Below, piece after piece: positions 46,901 to 53,812 of a DNA stretch of 64,000 bases (the stretch's first letter is position 1; every line of letters starts with the position of its first letter). A program made the position numbers and the translations under genes. The stretch covers positions 1 through 64,000 of the forward strand of contig JACRDF010000020.1 in assembly GCA_016212925.1 (NCBI GenBank), read 5' to 3'. The DNA comes from Desulfomonile tiedjei. Its GTDB lineage: Bacteria; Desulfobacterota; Desulfomonilia; Desulfomonilales; Desulfomonilaceae. The notes below the pieces were generated by a model. It worked only from the letters and a program-made list of their open reading frames with translations. It was not told the DNA's origin and ran no database searches.

Positions 46901-48109
46901 TCCGCTTCCGTCATTTGCGAGGAAATAGAGCGTATTGTTAACATCAATCAGCGAAGTCGGGGTGCTGGAACCAGTTGGGTTAAGGCCGGCAGCTCCACCA
47001 ACCATATGGGTATCGCCACCTGCTATGCCATCGCTCACCCAGAGTTCTGTCCCATTTACGTAATCTTGGGCCTGGAAATATACTTTGCCTCCCGAAACCG
47101 TGAAAAATTTGGCGACACTGCCGTAAGCAGGGCCTTGAGCGGCAATATCTTTCAACAGAGTGGCCGTACCCGTTTGCATATCATATACCCAGGGCTCGCC
47201 GTACTCGTTGGTGGAATATATACCGTCATTTGTGGAAAAATAGATTTTTTGGCCCATTACCGCATAATTGGATAGATTATTGTAAAGAGTGGGGCTGCTG
47301 GTATCAGTCTCTGTAACCAGCACCGCATCCGCCAGCGGGGTGATGTCCGAGGCGAGAGCACCGGCGTTCAACACCACGTTCATGGCGACACTGGAGTTCG
47401 ACGAATACTCAAGCGTCCAGTCATGCGCAGTTCCGCCGGTCGTATTAGTGCTAGCGAAAGTATCCGCTGCGGTGTAAACGGCAATGCTGTCAACCATTGC
47501 CTGGCCCGGGGCATCACCGGCAATCGAGCAGCCGTAGAACTGAATTTGAGCATCCTGGCTCAGAGTCTGCCCCAGCGCTTCGAAGGTGGCGCTGTATTGA
47601 GCAAGGCTGAAGAATTGGATCTGGTCGGTTCCAATGACCAGATTCCCTTCGGTCCCGTGACCCACGATCGCCAGATTGTCTATCGTGTGGCCCGCGACGC
47701 TCACGAGATCCTGGAGCTTGGCCGTGATGGTGGCCAGGTTGTCCTGGGCCGCGTCGTACGTGATCACCTGCGCGTTCTCGGCTGCGGCCTGAGTAACCGC
47801 ATGCACGTCGGCCAGATTGTTGGCCACGAGGACCACGTTCAGGTCTTGGTTGAAAACCTGCTGGTAGCTGTCAGGGACCTGTCCCACCAGACCGGCATTG
47901 CCGTCCGCGCTGCCGCCCGCCGCTTCGGCCCCGGCAGGAGCTTGCTCCGGCCCAGGCCCCTGGTCCGGCTGACCGCTCGGATTGCCGTTGGGGTTGTCTT
48001 GAGGGGCCGGATTGACCGCAGCATCCAGGACAATTCTCTCCTCCAGTTGTTGGAGCAGAGTTAACGGCCGGTAATTCCTGTTTCGGCTCCAAAATCTCGA
48101 ACGACTCAT
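40994..48109 (-). CDS. Giant surface/secreted protein: LEPR-XLL-like start, DUF4347, ELWxxDGT and cadherin-like repeats
   Basis: A 2371-residue protein. Residues 1-33 carry an LEPR-XLL-like motif (LQQLEERIVLDAA) and no Sec signal. A Pro/Gly/Gln-rich linker follows, then a DUF4347 domain (about 88-260). Residues about 265-1150 are many repeats of the type NVNGTLYFxxxD...GxELWKxDGT. Residues about 1150-2160 are at least seven cadherin-like or Ig-like repeats with VNDAPVNTVP linkers. The C-terminus is a near-duplicated module (YVVGWRHIASTG). No RTX nonapeptides or LPxTG are seen. RBS AGAGGTG precedes ATG 48109. It is probably an adhesin or matrix protein, and the export operon at 50-56 kb is the proposed partner. 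Confidence 0.85.
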   Translation of the reverse strand: MSRSRFWSRNRNYRPLTLLQQLEERIVLDAAVNPAPQDNPNGNPSGQPDQGPGPEQAPAGAEAAGGSADGNAGLVGQVPDSYQQVFNQDLNVVLVANNLADVHAVTQAAAENAQVITYDAAQDNLATITAKLQDLVSVAGHTIDNLAIVGHGTEGNLVIGTDQIQFFSLAQYSATFEALGQTLSQDAQIQFYGCSIAGDAPGQAMVDSIAVYTAADTFASTNTTGGTAHDWTLEYSSNSSVAMNVVLNAGALASDITPLADAVLVTETDTSSPTLYNNLSNYAVMGQKIYFSTNDGIYSTNEYGEPWVYDMQTGTATLLKDIAAQGPAYGSVAKFFTVSGGKVYFQAQDYVNGTELWVSDGIAGGDTHMVGGAAGLNPTGSSTPTSLIDVNNTLYFLANDGSGQTLWKTDGTNTVEYATGTAYNPYNVSGIGSLTNVNGTLYFVGTSATYGGAEVYMVDGTGNIALAANINTAAGAGSNPASLTAVGSMLYLVANDGGGLAVHQINGTTDTEIPNNLSITAFANLTNVNGTLFFAGTTAASGQELYQVSGGAELLVQNINANGTSGSSPASLTAVGSTLYFTANDGTGVTLWQSDGTTTGKVQNLTGNDAVTSFTNLTNISGKLYFTGSSVSTGSELYKVEAGNIALAQDLNLGENPTTHAALGSNPKTMTDIGGGKMIFTANDGYTGIEPWIYDGTNPATSLDINHLGGGPQWLTNVNGTLYFAASDGAHGLELWKSDPVTGVTSMVADLSPGTGNGVVPYGTGNPMVNVNGTLFFLGNSSTGMAGALFKIDNATGQPVQVKDVATGGSGVEWLVNLTAFNDTLYFQNYDAGMYYLWRSDGTATGTVAVTDPSGATIRNTSTPYFTNVNGTLYFQGGTTGFTPNGAELYKIDANGHQVMVQDLNGLPGSYVGSSPSYLTEVNGTLYFAATVNNVISLYEYTPTDPTPTISLVDNPGGVTNVQNLTNVNGSLFFTSTATGNTGKLFYVDGAGTIQGVTITCVDPNDGSTITGTSPLSLYNSNGTLFFSADSTKGASSIGKEVWTYDTATDTISLLKDINPTSSSVFTTNTFMHLDGLTYFKATDGTTGDELWQTDGTTAGTVRIGSAGQTEIYPGATGSNPANLTPVNTTLFFTAQGLGIGTELWKVQGAATNAIPTVNAAMNQSHTINEDSGALNLQDIFITDGDIGDTITATLTLNNLTAGALSSTGGTYNPATGIWSMSGAVGDVNLALQNLAFTPNADWNGTVNVSTHVHDAHGTGPANGLITINVSAVNDGPVTSDLALTIAEDNSLVVSGWTFNDAKDQVVGGSTANNPVSVHVADLPLNGTLFDNGVALTAPGDVPWSDLTAGLTFRPDQDWNGLTSFGFTVTDDGGATSALATANISVTAVNDAPVNTVPLPVSVAEDALTPIAGIQISDVDADPNAVQVTLSVSNGTLQVNGAVAPALQIANNGTGSVVLTGTLAEVNATLGAVAGLQYQSILNYNGPDTLTVSTSDLGATGSGGTLMDIDPVAITVTPVADAPVNAITPVNVPANASPTIPLIASTSPDVIPGIQVHDGDLNDTLFVDIQAGTGVTGLSWGNGTTLAPQYVFAGTEGYLNSLFANLNGLKAHVAAGFSGPATVLITTTDLSGLSDTDTLTITFDGPTSAAPQITTGQVAYTVYEDHVGPVSLGSCVSVTDPNSDPLTVHLTVSAGWSGLNATPFGLASVTPVGGGTVLDISGSMSDVQATLLTLQGTLITDFNGTATFNVTVTDNINPIVTAPPVDVPVIAVNDAPVNTVPVSVAVDEDVLTPISGISISDVDAGTSPVQVTLSVTNGTLHVNGAVAPGLLVANNGTNSVVLNGTLAEINATLLNATGLQYQSALDYNGPDTLTVVSDDLGASGTPGPLTTDTDPVAITVNAVNDAPVNTVPVSALANTNVLSPITGISIADVDADPSAVQVTLSVTNGTLQVSDAVGGGLGAAGISGNNSASVVLTGTLAEINATLANATGLQYLSGLDYVGADTLTVSTSDQGATGSGGIQTDSDPVAITVSAGAVNDPPVITLSNIVQQTDANGAVIFNLANGNLISVGDPDAGTGLLQVTLTATNGTLTLNGTANLDFNSPGGVGDGTADATMTFTGTLTDINAALDGMTFNGNAGYVGLAEVTVTVNDQGNTGSGGAQSSAPGVVNISVEPYDVWFQGFGPDAGWDVFNYSNGDTIHTHTYVVGWRHIASTGAWEFYNTVAWVGTDALGNAPYADGNGPYATWFLDTVPGGVYNGYEVFIGDGVTQISLDHTAPGATMWQQTVAGAWSYFDGSAWNPTAGFNVEPMNVWFHGYGPDAGWDVFNYSNGDTIHTHTYVVGWRHIASTGSWEYYNGTAWVPTTGLGVVV
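41051..41180. repeat. C-terminal duplication, copy A
   Basis: About 130 bases nearly identical to copy B 402 bases away, encoding the module with YSNGDTIHTHTYVVGWRHIASTG. Only a few mismatches are seen, so the duplication is recent or kept uniform by gene conversion. Confidence 0.8.
41453..41582. repeat. C-terminal duplication, copy B
   Basis: Matches copy A at a constant offset of 402 bases, in frame, so one unit is 134 residues long. It encodes the first of the two C-terminal modules of the giant protein. Confidence 0.8.
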
Positions 48110-49512
48110 GGTTCACCTCTTGTCAATGGCTATAGATATTTCGGTCAAACCCGACCGCTTGCGATGGCCTTTTGAAAAGCGTTTAGCATTTAGAATTCCT
48201 GAAAGCTTCGGAATCGTAGGAACCACGTTTTTCCGAGTCACAGAGCGGAAATGGCCTTGACAGGTCAGTCGAGGGGGGCGCAGAATAAGAACGGGCAGCA
48301 GACCCCCTGGCTCGCGCGGTTCCATCGCGGCAAACGTCTGCAGCAAGAGTCCCGTCCCGAGGGGTTTTGCCGGCACCAAGGGAGGCGGGGCTTTTGCGTT
48401 CTAAGTTTGCTTTTACATCCTGTCTATTTCTTCACTGCCGCGCCGGTAAGCGGCGCGTGTACCTACTCCACCACATTCGGAATGCCAGGGACCCTAAACC
48501 TTTCGAAGGTCCAAATTTGTCTCTTTCCGTGCGTCCCATTGACATCGCACCTAACATCCCCCCCTCTATTGGTACTTTGGAAGGGTTACGTCGATCTATG
48601 CAACTCACGTGCCAGGATCTCTATCAGTGGGTTTGTCGCAGATCATGCTGAGATTGTGGAACTTTTTGGACTACGGTAAAGCAGGGGGCCTGAACGGAGG
48701 AATTTCGGCCAGGAGCGCTTTTCTGACACGAGATTCCAGGAAAGTACCCTATATGATGTCTTTTCAACACGTTCTCAGGCGAGCGGTTCTCTGACACGCT
48801 ACAGGTTTTCTCGCGCAAATCAGTCCCGCCCCAGGAAGGTTGGTACCGGGTCAATCGACAAAAAAAGCGCGCGCGGAACTGTCTGACATTGTCGGGAATG
48901 CCATTTTGCTTGATTCGAGAGGTTTCAATGTCCCGCAGCGGCTGGTTGGCCGTGTCGCGTTTTTCGGACACGCGGAACACTAGCGCTTAACTCGGGGTTT
49001 GTTAGCACTCGCCCATCTGGAGCGGAATATATCGCTTAGTCTTGCTGCCTGCCAATACTTGACTAAGTTGTATCTATCGGACATCTGCAAATTCTCGCGT
49101 CACGGTCAAGTTTTGTCAGCATGGACCCCTCGACTCAAACTTAACGCCTCTGAGAGCTTTCAAACCTGCCTTTCATTCACCGGCGAAGCATGTGCCCCAG
49201 GAATTACCCAAGGATTGTGGTGTCTTATTCGGGTTTGCTTGGGTGCTTTACGATCGACACCTGACGTCAAACGCGGCCGCAATAAAAACCGGGCGCGCTT
49301 TGCGCTTGACTATGTTCAACACATACGTGTAACAACTTCCCGGAGGTCGAGGATAATCGCACGCAGGGTTACCGGAATTCTTCCTCCTTGGAACACTGAT
49401 GCCAAACGGTAACTCTGGTAAACGATCCCTTCGACAGAGATTCGGTGTTGAAGGTATTGGTTTTCTTCCGGCCTGAATACTAAACGTGGAATTGTGCGGA
49501 AAGGAGAAACAT
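48110..49512. other. Long stretch without a gene upstream of the giant gene
   Basis: About 1.4 kb between the start of the giant gene (minus) and the DUF3467-like gene (plus). Frames of up to 142 codons lack ribosome sites and recognisable domains. It must contain both promoters, but no clear one is seen. It could hide a long leader RNA, a small RNA, or decayed genes. Confidence 0.45.
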
Positions 49513-49827
49513 ATGGCAGACAGCACGACAGACAAGGAACAAGAAGCGAGACCGCAGCAACCAGGGGCCCCGGCCAGAGCCATGGCTAAGCAGATGGGCA
49601 TTTACTACAGCAACTGCGCGATGGTGGCTACCAGCCCCAGAGACATTTCGCTTTTCTTCGGGCGGTATGTCCCCGGCAGCAACGAGAAAGGCGAGCAGGC
49701 GATGGTGGAACTTTACGAGCACCAGATTTACATGACGCTTGAGCAGGCCGAAGATCTGGTCAGAATCCTGGGGCAGACAGTTCAGGTTACGAAGGCGAGA
49801 AGAAAAGAAGCCGGCAACATCGGCTAG
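49513..49827 (+). CDS. DUF3467-like protein
   Basis: A 104-residue soluble protein. After a charged, low-complexity start (MADSTTDKEQEARPQQP) it reads GIYYSNCAMVATSPRDISLFFGRYVPG ... YEHQIYMTLEQAEDLVRILGQ, the pattern of DUF3467 proteins, small proteins of unknown function. AAAGGAG precedes ATG 49513. It lies between the giant protein gene and the export operon but on the opposite strand. Confidence 0.75.
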   Translation: MADSTTDKEQEARPQQPGAPARAMAKQMGIYYSNCAMVATSPRDISLFFGRYVPGSNEKGEQAMVELYEHQIYMTLEQAEDLVRILGQTVQVTKARRKEAGNIG

Positions 49828-49944
49828 CCGAGGCGCACCTGCAAGCCCTTGCCCTAGGGACTAATGCATGGCGCAAGACCCAATTTCCCGAATTTTGGTG
49901 CCCTTGAAGCTCGGTGGTTTGGCCGGCAAAGACCGTAACGTTGC

Positions 49945-50032
49945 CATTGCGAGCCGTGAAATCCCGCATTACCAAGGAAGCACTCTCCTTGGCACGCCAC
50001 GGAGAGTGCTTCGGGCCTGCGGACTCGCAATG
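49945..50032. repeat. Nested palindrome between convergent genes
   Basis: The outer arms CATTGCGAG and CTCGCAATG enclose a perfect 12-bp hairpin, GAAGCACTCTCC/GGAGAGTGCTTC (49977-50012). The outer wording matches a widespread type of bacterial intergenic repeat. It lies between the ends of the DUF3467-like gene and the GAF-HlyD gene, so it could also terminate both. Confidence 0.6.
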
Positions 50033-50045
50033 ACACGTTTGGCCA

Positions 50046-51539
50046 TCACAGAAGGTACAGCGCCAATTGATTCCACCTGGCGACCAGTCGATGAGTAATA
50101 AATGAATACACGCTCGTTTTTTCCGCGTAAATTGTCCCGACTCCCTTCATGCCTACCTTGAGACGCGGTGGCGGGTCGCCTCGGAAAGACGCTCTCACAC
50201 GATAAACGTTACCCAGACGCGGAATGGCTTCTGCACGCGGGGCAATCTCCTTGACATCAATCTCGTACCCGGTTCGAGGTTCGTTGTTCAGATTCAAAAC
50301 ACCATCTTGTCCCTTTTTAATCCTACTCACTTTGTCTTCCAGGACATAAATTTCCGCCCATAATTCTCCGGGAGCTGCGATTTCACAAAAAGGCTCACCG
50401 GCTTTGAATTTCTTCCCTATGAGAGTTTCCACGTGTTTCGTGGTAACTACCCCGGATGCAGGTGCTTTGATTTGCAGAAACTGCTTCTGCCATTGAAAAA
50501 ACTGCAATTCGGTCTGCACGTTTTTGGCTTTTAGTTCTACCAGCCTGCTTTCAGCCAGTTTCGAGATATCCTGTCCTGAAGACCTTTTCAACAGAGTCAT
50601 TTCAGCAGTAAGCAACTCGAGCTGTCGTTCAGAGGTCTTTATTTTGAAATCCAACTCCGTAGGGTCTATGGTGGCTAGAACCTGTCCTTGTTTCACCTGA
50701 GAGCCCTCGGCAACCAGGATTTTGTCGATCAATCCATCGGTCATGCAAAAGGCCACATGCCTGTCCCGAGGGACGATATCTGCTTCGCCCCCCACTGGGT
50801 AAGAAAATGGGATCATGAACAGAAGCGCAATCAGCAGAGGCGCCCCAATTGCCAGTACAAGCCAATGTCCCGCCAAAAACTTCATAACCGGTTTCTGGCG
50901 CCAGGACGAAACCTCTGTGAGCCTTGAAAGCTCGGGATTTTGAGCGAAAACCCATCTTTGGGCCAGCGCTGCCGCAAAGACCGGCGCCAACTTCGCCAGG
51001 GCAAGGACGTTGACCTGGTCGGGGGCTTTCCCATCAAGGTATTCCAGCAACAAGTGCCCCAAGGTTTGTCCATCGAAGATCAGAGGCACACACAAGATGC
51101 CCGTGCATTCGGCGAAGTGCATATATGAACGAAAAGCGTCTTTGAACTCCGGAGCGAGCACGTCGTCAGACAGCTTTTCCAAGTCAGCTGGGCTTGCCAA
51201 TAGTACTGTCTTATTAAGCCCTTGTATCCGCAGTCCAAGGTTGTCCAGCTCCTGGCTGAATTTGGATTTTTTTTCCGTAATTGGCTGGTTTCCTGCTGCG
51301 ACGTAGCGTGACTCTCCCCTGATGTGGGTGATCAAGAACGACCTGTCGAATTCGACAAGAGCCCGAATATCGTTGGTGAGCAAAAAGTAAAGCTCTTCCA
51401 GTGAACGAGCTTCCAGCGCTCTGCGGGAGAACTCAAGGCTCAAGACAATAATTCTTTCCCGGGAAATCGCGGCGGGATCTCGCGGGTCTTTTGCCTGCAC
51501 TGGAACCTGGCCTGGTATACCTGGGACTTGCGAAGCCAT
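50046..51539 (-). CDS. GAF-TM-HlyD membrane fusion protein
   Basis: A 497-residue protein with an unusual fusion. Residues about 30-200 form a cytoplasmic GAF-like sensor domain (SLEELYFLLTNDIRALVEFDRSFLI ... ECTGILCVPLIFDGQTLGHLLLEY). One membrane segment follows (about 224-243), then a HlyD-type adaptor with a split lipoyl domain (GLIDKILVAEGSQVKQGQVLATID ... APASGVVTTKHVETLIGKKF) and beta-barrel part. ATG 51539 follows AAAGGAACAG, 11 bases after the upstream gene's stop codon. As last gene of the export operon, it may tie adaptor function to an inner signal. Confidence 0.87.
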   Translation of the reverse strand: MASQVPGIPGQVPVQAKDPRDPAAISRERIIVLSLEFSRRALEARSLEELYFLLTNDIRALVEFDRSFLITHIRGESRYVAAGNQPITEKKSKFSQELDNLGLRIQGLNKTVLLASPADLEKLSDDVLAPEFKDAFRSYMHFAECTGILCVPLIFDGQTLGHLLLEYLDGKAPDQVNVLALAKLAPVFAAALAQRWVFAQNPELSRLTEVSSWRQKPVMKFLAGHWLVLAIGAPLLIALLFMIPFSYPVGGEADIVPRDRHVAFCMTDGLIDKILVAEGSQVKQGQVLATIDPTELDFKIKTSERQLELLTAEMTLLKRSSGQDISKLAESRLVELKAKNVQTELQFFQWQKQFLQIKAPASGVVTTKHVETLIGKKFKAGEPFCEIAAPGELWAEIYVLEDKVSRIKKGQDGVLNLNNEPRTGYEIDVKEIAPRAEAIPRLGNVYRVRASFRGDPPPRLKVGMKGVGTIYAEKTSVYSFITHRLVARWNQLALYLL

Positions 51540-51549
51540 ATCTGTTCCT

Positions 51550-53667
51550 TTACCAGAAGATCGACTCTTTATGAAAGCCTTCGAGAATGCCTTCCACGGA
51601 CCGGCTCCAAAGACTCGTTCGCGGTGAATCCACAACCAATTTGCCGGTCATTCCAAGAGGGATTTTGCGGTCTACATTCCGAAAACTTACTGAACATCGG
51701 AAGAGGGCTTCCAAGGGGACGTCCGTACGATCTTCTCCTCTTGCCTCAATGGCCATGTCCCCCCCAAAGCGACTCGAGAACGGCATATCTCTGAGGTCCT
51801 GCTCCCCGTAAGGTCTAATCTCTTCAATAGTGCCCGTCAGGATTATTCCCGATCCCATTCGGAACCAAATCCTGACGTCTTGGCCGGTGTGAAGTTTGGG
51901 AAGATCCTTTGCCGGAACGAGAGCATAAACGGTGCAGTCTGTCAGGGATTCGAACTCGCCCACCACTACCCCTTCACCCGGCTGAAACCCGGTTTGCAAC
52001 CTGTAATCCATGTTAGTGACCACCCCTTCAAAAGGGGCCACTATTCCGTTTTCGGCCAGGGCAAGGTCTCTTCTAATACGGTCGGTCTTGTGATCCAATT
52101 TGCGCAGTTCTATCTCCTTGCTTGCAGCCTCGCCCCGATGCCCCGGATCCAAAAGAAGATACTTTACTTCAGTACGCAATATCTCCCGCCGAATTTCGTT
52201 TTCGAACAAAGCCAGCTTCAAAAGGGAATCGTCCAGCGTGAATAACAGAGCCCCCTCTGAGGCTTCTTTGCCCTCACGGATAAAAACATCCGCTACCGAG
52301 GTCTGGAGAGGCACAGTCAGCTTCTGAACCTTGGCCGATGCCAGGTAGCATGGGTAAATAGACCTTCTCGGCAGCGGGGCCACCAAAATCAGGACGATAG
52401 CGCAGACCAGAGCGGAAAAAACCAAGACGCCCGATGGCTGCGGATGGATCTCTTTGCGCTTCGAATATAGGGTTCGGACGCCCTTGGTCAAGGGAATCAC
52501 AATGAACAACACGAATGCGAGAGAAGCCAGAATCAGGCCCAGGAGCTTGTCAAAACGATAGTAAACACCCACACATATCATGGTGTACAGAAAGAGCCGA
52601 TACAAGAAAGCGCACACCCCGTAGATCGAGAAGATAATGACCTCTCTGGGCGTTGTAGCGGGGTTTACAAAGAGGGAAATCCCGAGCACCCTGTTCATGA
52701 ACAGGTACTTTACATAAGCCAGGGCCCTCGTGGACAGATTTGGCAGTCTGAGCCAGTCCATGAGGATGAAATAGCCGTCAAACCTCATGAGGGGATTGCC
52801 GTTGAACAAAACCGTCGAAAAGAAAGAAACGGCCATAAGGTAAAAGGCCAGTGAATTGATGACCCCGGGATTTGTGAAATACCAAACGTATGTGGCCGCA
52901 ATTGCCAAGGCGCCCTCGACCAAAATACCCGCCGCGCTTATAGCTATGCGCTGCTTGCGATCGGCTAACTGCCATGCGTCCGTGGTATTGCAGAACAGGC
53001 ATGGGAAAAAGATAAGGAACGCCACTCCCATCTCCGGGACATGAATCCCGAAACTTTTCGCCACGTAAGCGTGAGCAAACTCATGCAGCAATTTCGTAAG
53101 AGCAAGGGTTATCCATAGATAGATGAGGTTCTCCAGGTTGAAGAAAAACAGGTACTCGGTTTCTGTCCCGGCAAGCCCTGAGATGAGGCAGTAAATGGCT
53201 CCGGGCAACGCCAGGGCAAACAAGCCGATAGTGAACTTGTTGGCAAACAATTTGGCTATCCAGAGCGTCTTTTCCAGAAATTTGTCGGGATTTAAGAGGG
53301 GAATAAACATGAAATAGATGCTCGCCCAGCGCCTGGCTTTCTTGGAGGCTTCAATTTGTTGCTTGAGGTGCTCCTGAAACATCGCGGTGCCGAATTTAGT
53401 GCCCAGGACGAGGCCCATCTGGGCTGCCTTCGCCACAATTGCCCCCGCCTCCTCAAGCGAATAATAATAGCCCATGACTGCCAGTCGCTCTGTAGCCTCC
53501 TCCAGAGTACGATTACCATCGAGGGTCTTCAAAAGGCGGTATTCATAGACCGAAAGGTAAAAATACTTCCCCGAGACAGGGTCCTTCAGGACCACGGTGT
53601 CTCTGTCCTCCACATCGTCGTACTTGTGCGCCTGAAGGTCGACTCGAAACTTGATCCGTCCTTCCAT
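51550..53667 (-). CDS. PqqD-like/M50 metalloprotease/HlyD fusion protein
   Basis: A 705-residue membrane protein. Residues about 15-90 resemble a PqqD-type peptide-binding winged helix (VVLKDPVSGKYFYLSVYEY ... LDGNRTLEEATE). About eight membrane segments carry an M50 site-2-protease core with HEFAH (His195, Glu196, His199) and NPLMRFDGY (Asp297). The C-terminal part (from about 440) is a HlyD/biotinyl-lipoyl adaptor (TSVADVFIREGKEASEGALLFTLDD ... APFEGVVTNMDYRLQTGF). All zinc ligands and the catalytic Glu are present. Its relatives are linked to peptide or protein export. ATG 53667 has a nearby AGGAGTCG. Confidence 0.88.
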   Translation of the reverse strand: MEGRIKFRVDLQAHKYDDVEDRDTVVLKDPVSGKYFYLSVYEYRLLKTLDGNRTLEEATERLAVMGYYYSLEEAGAIVAKAAQMGLVLGTKFGTAMFQEHLKQQIEASKKARRWASIYFMFIPLLNPDKFLEKTLWIAKLFANKFTIGLFALALPGAIYCLISGLAGTETEYLFFFNLENLIYLWITLALTKLLHEFAHAYVAKSFGIHVPEMGVAFLIFFPCLFCNTTDAWQLADRKQRIAISAAGILVEGALAIAATYVWYFTNPGVINSLAFYLMAVSFFSTVLFNGNPLMRFDGYFILMDWLRLPNLSTRALAYVKYLFMNRVLGISLFVNPATTPREVIIFSIYGVCAFLYRLFLYTMICVGVYYRFDKLLGLILASLAFVLFIVIPLTKGVRTLYSKRKEIHPQPSGVLVFSALVCAIVLILVAPLPRRSIYPCYLASAKVQKLTVPLQTSVADVFIREGKEASEGALLFTLDDSLLKLALFENEIRREILRTEVKYLLLDPGHRGEAASKEIELRKLDHKTDRIRRDLALAENGIVAPFEGVVTNMDYRLQTGFQPGEGVVVGEFESLTDCTVYALVPAKDLPKLHTGQDVRIWFRMGSGIILTGTIEEIRPYGEQDLRDMPFSSRFGGDMAIEARGEDRTDVPLEALFRCSVSFRNVDRKIPLGMTGKLVVDSPRTSLWSRSVEGILEGFHKESIFW

Positions 53668-53812
53668 GCTCGACTCCTCGCAGGATCATCGTTATTTCAG
53701 ATTTGTTGTGCGTCCAAAATTGTCAACAAGCGCTGGTAATTGCAGCTTCCAGTCAATAAGCGATCAAGAGATGTCGGAGGGGCTTACCTAGGCCGTTTCT
53801 CCAGGCTCCATG

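Noticed and set aside
41000..47400. Regularly spaced repeats that might suggest a CRISPR array
   Set aside because: The repeats are long, diverged, in frame and coding; there are no short identical repeats with unique spacers.
48251..48679. 142-codon plus-strand frame upstream of the giant gene
   Set aside because: No ribosome site and no domain pattern; composition does not look coding.
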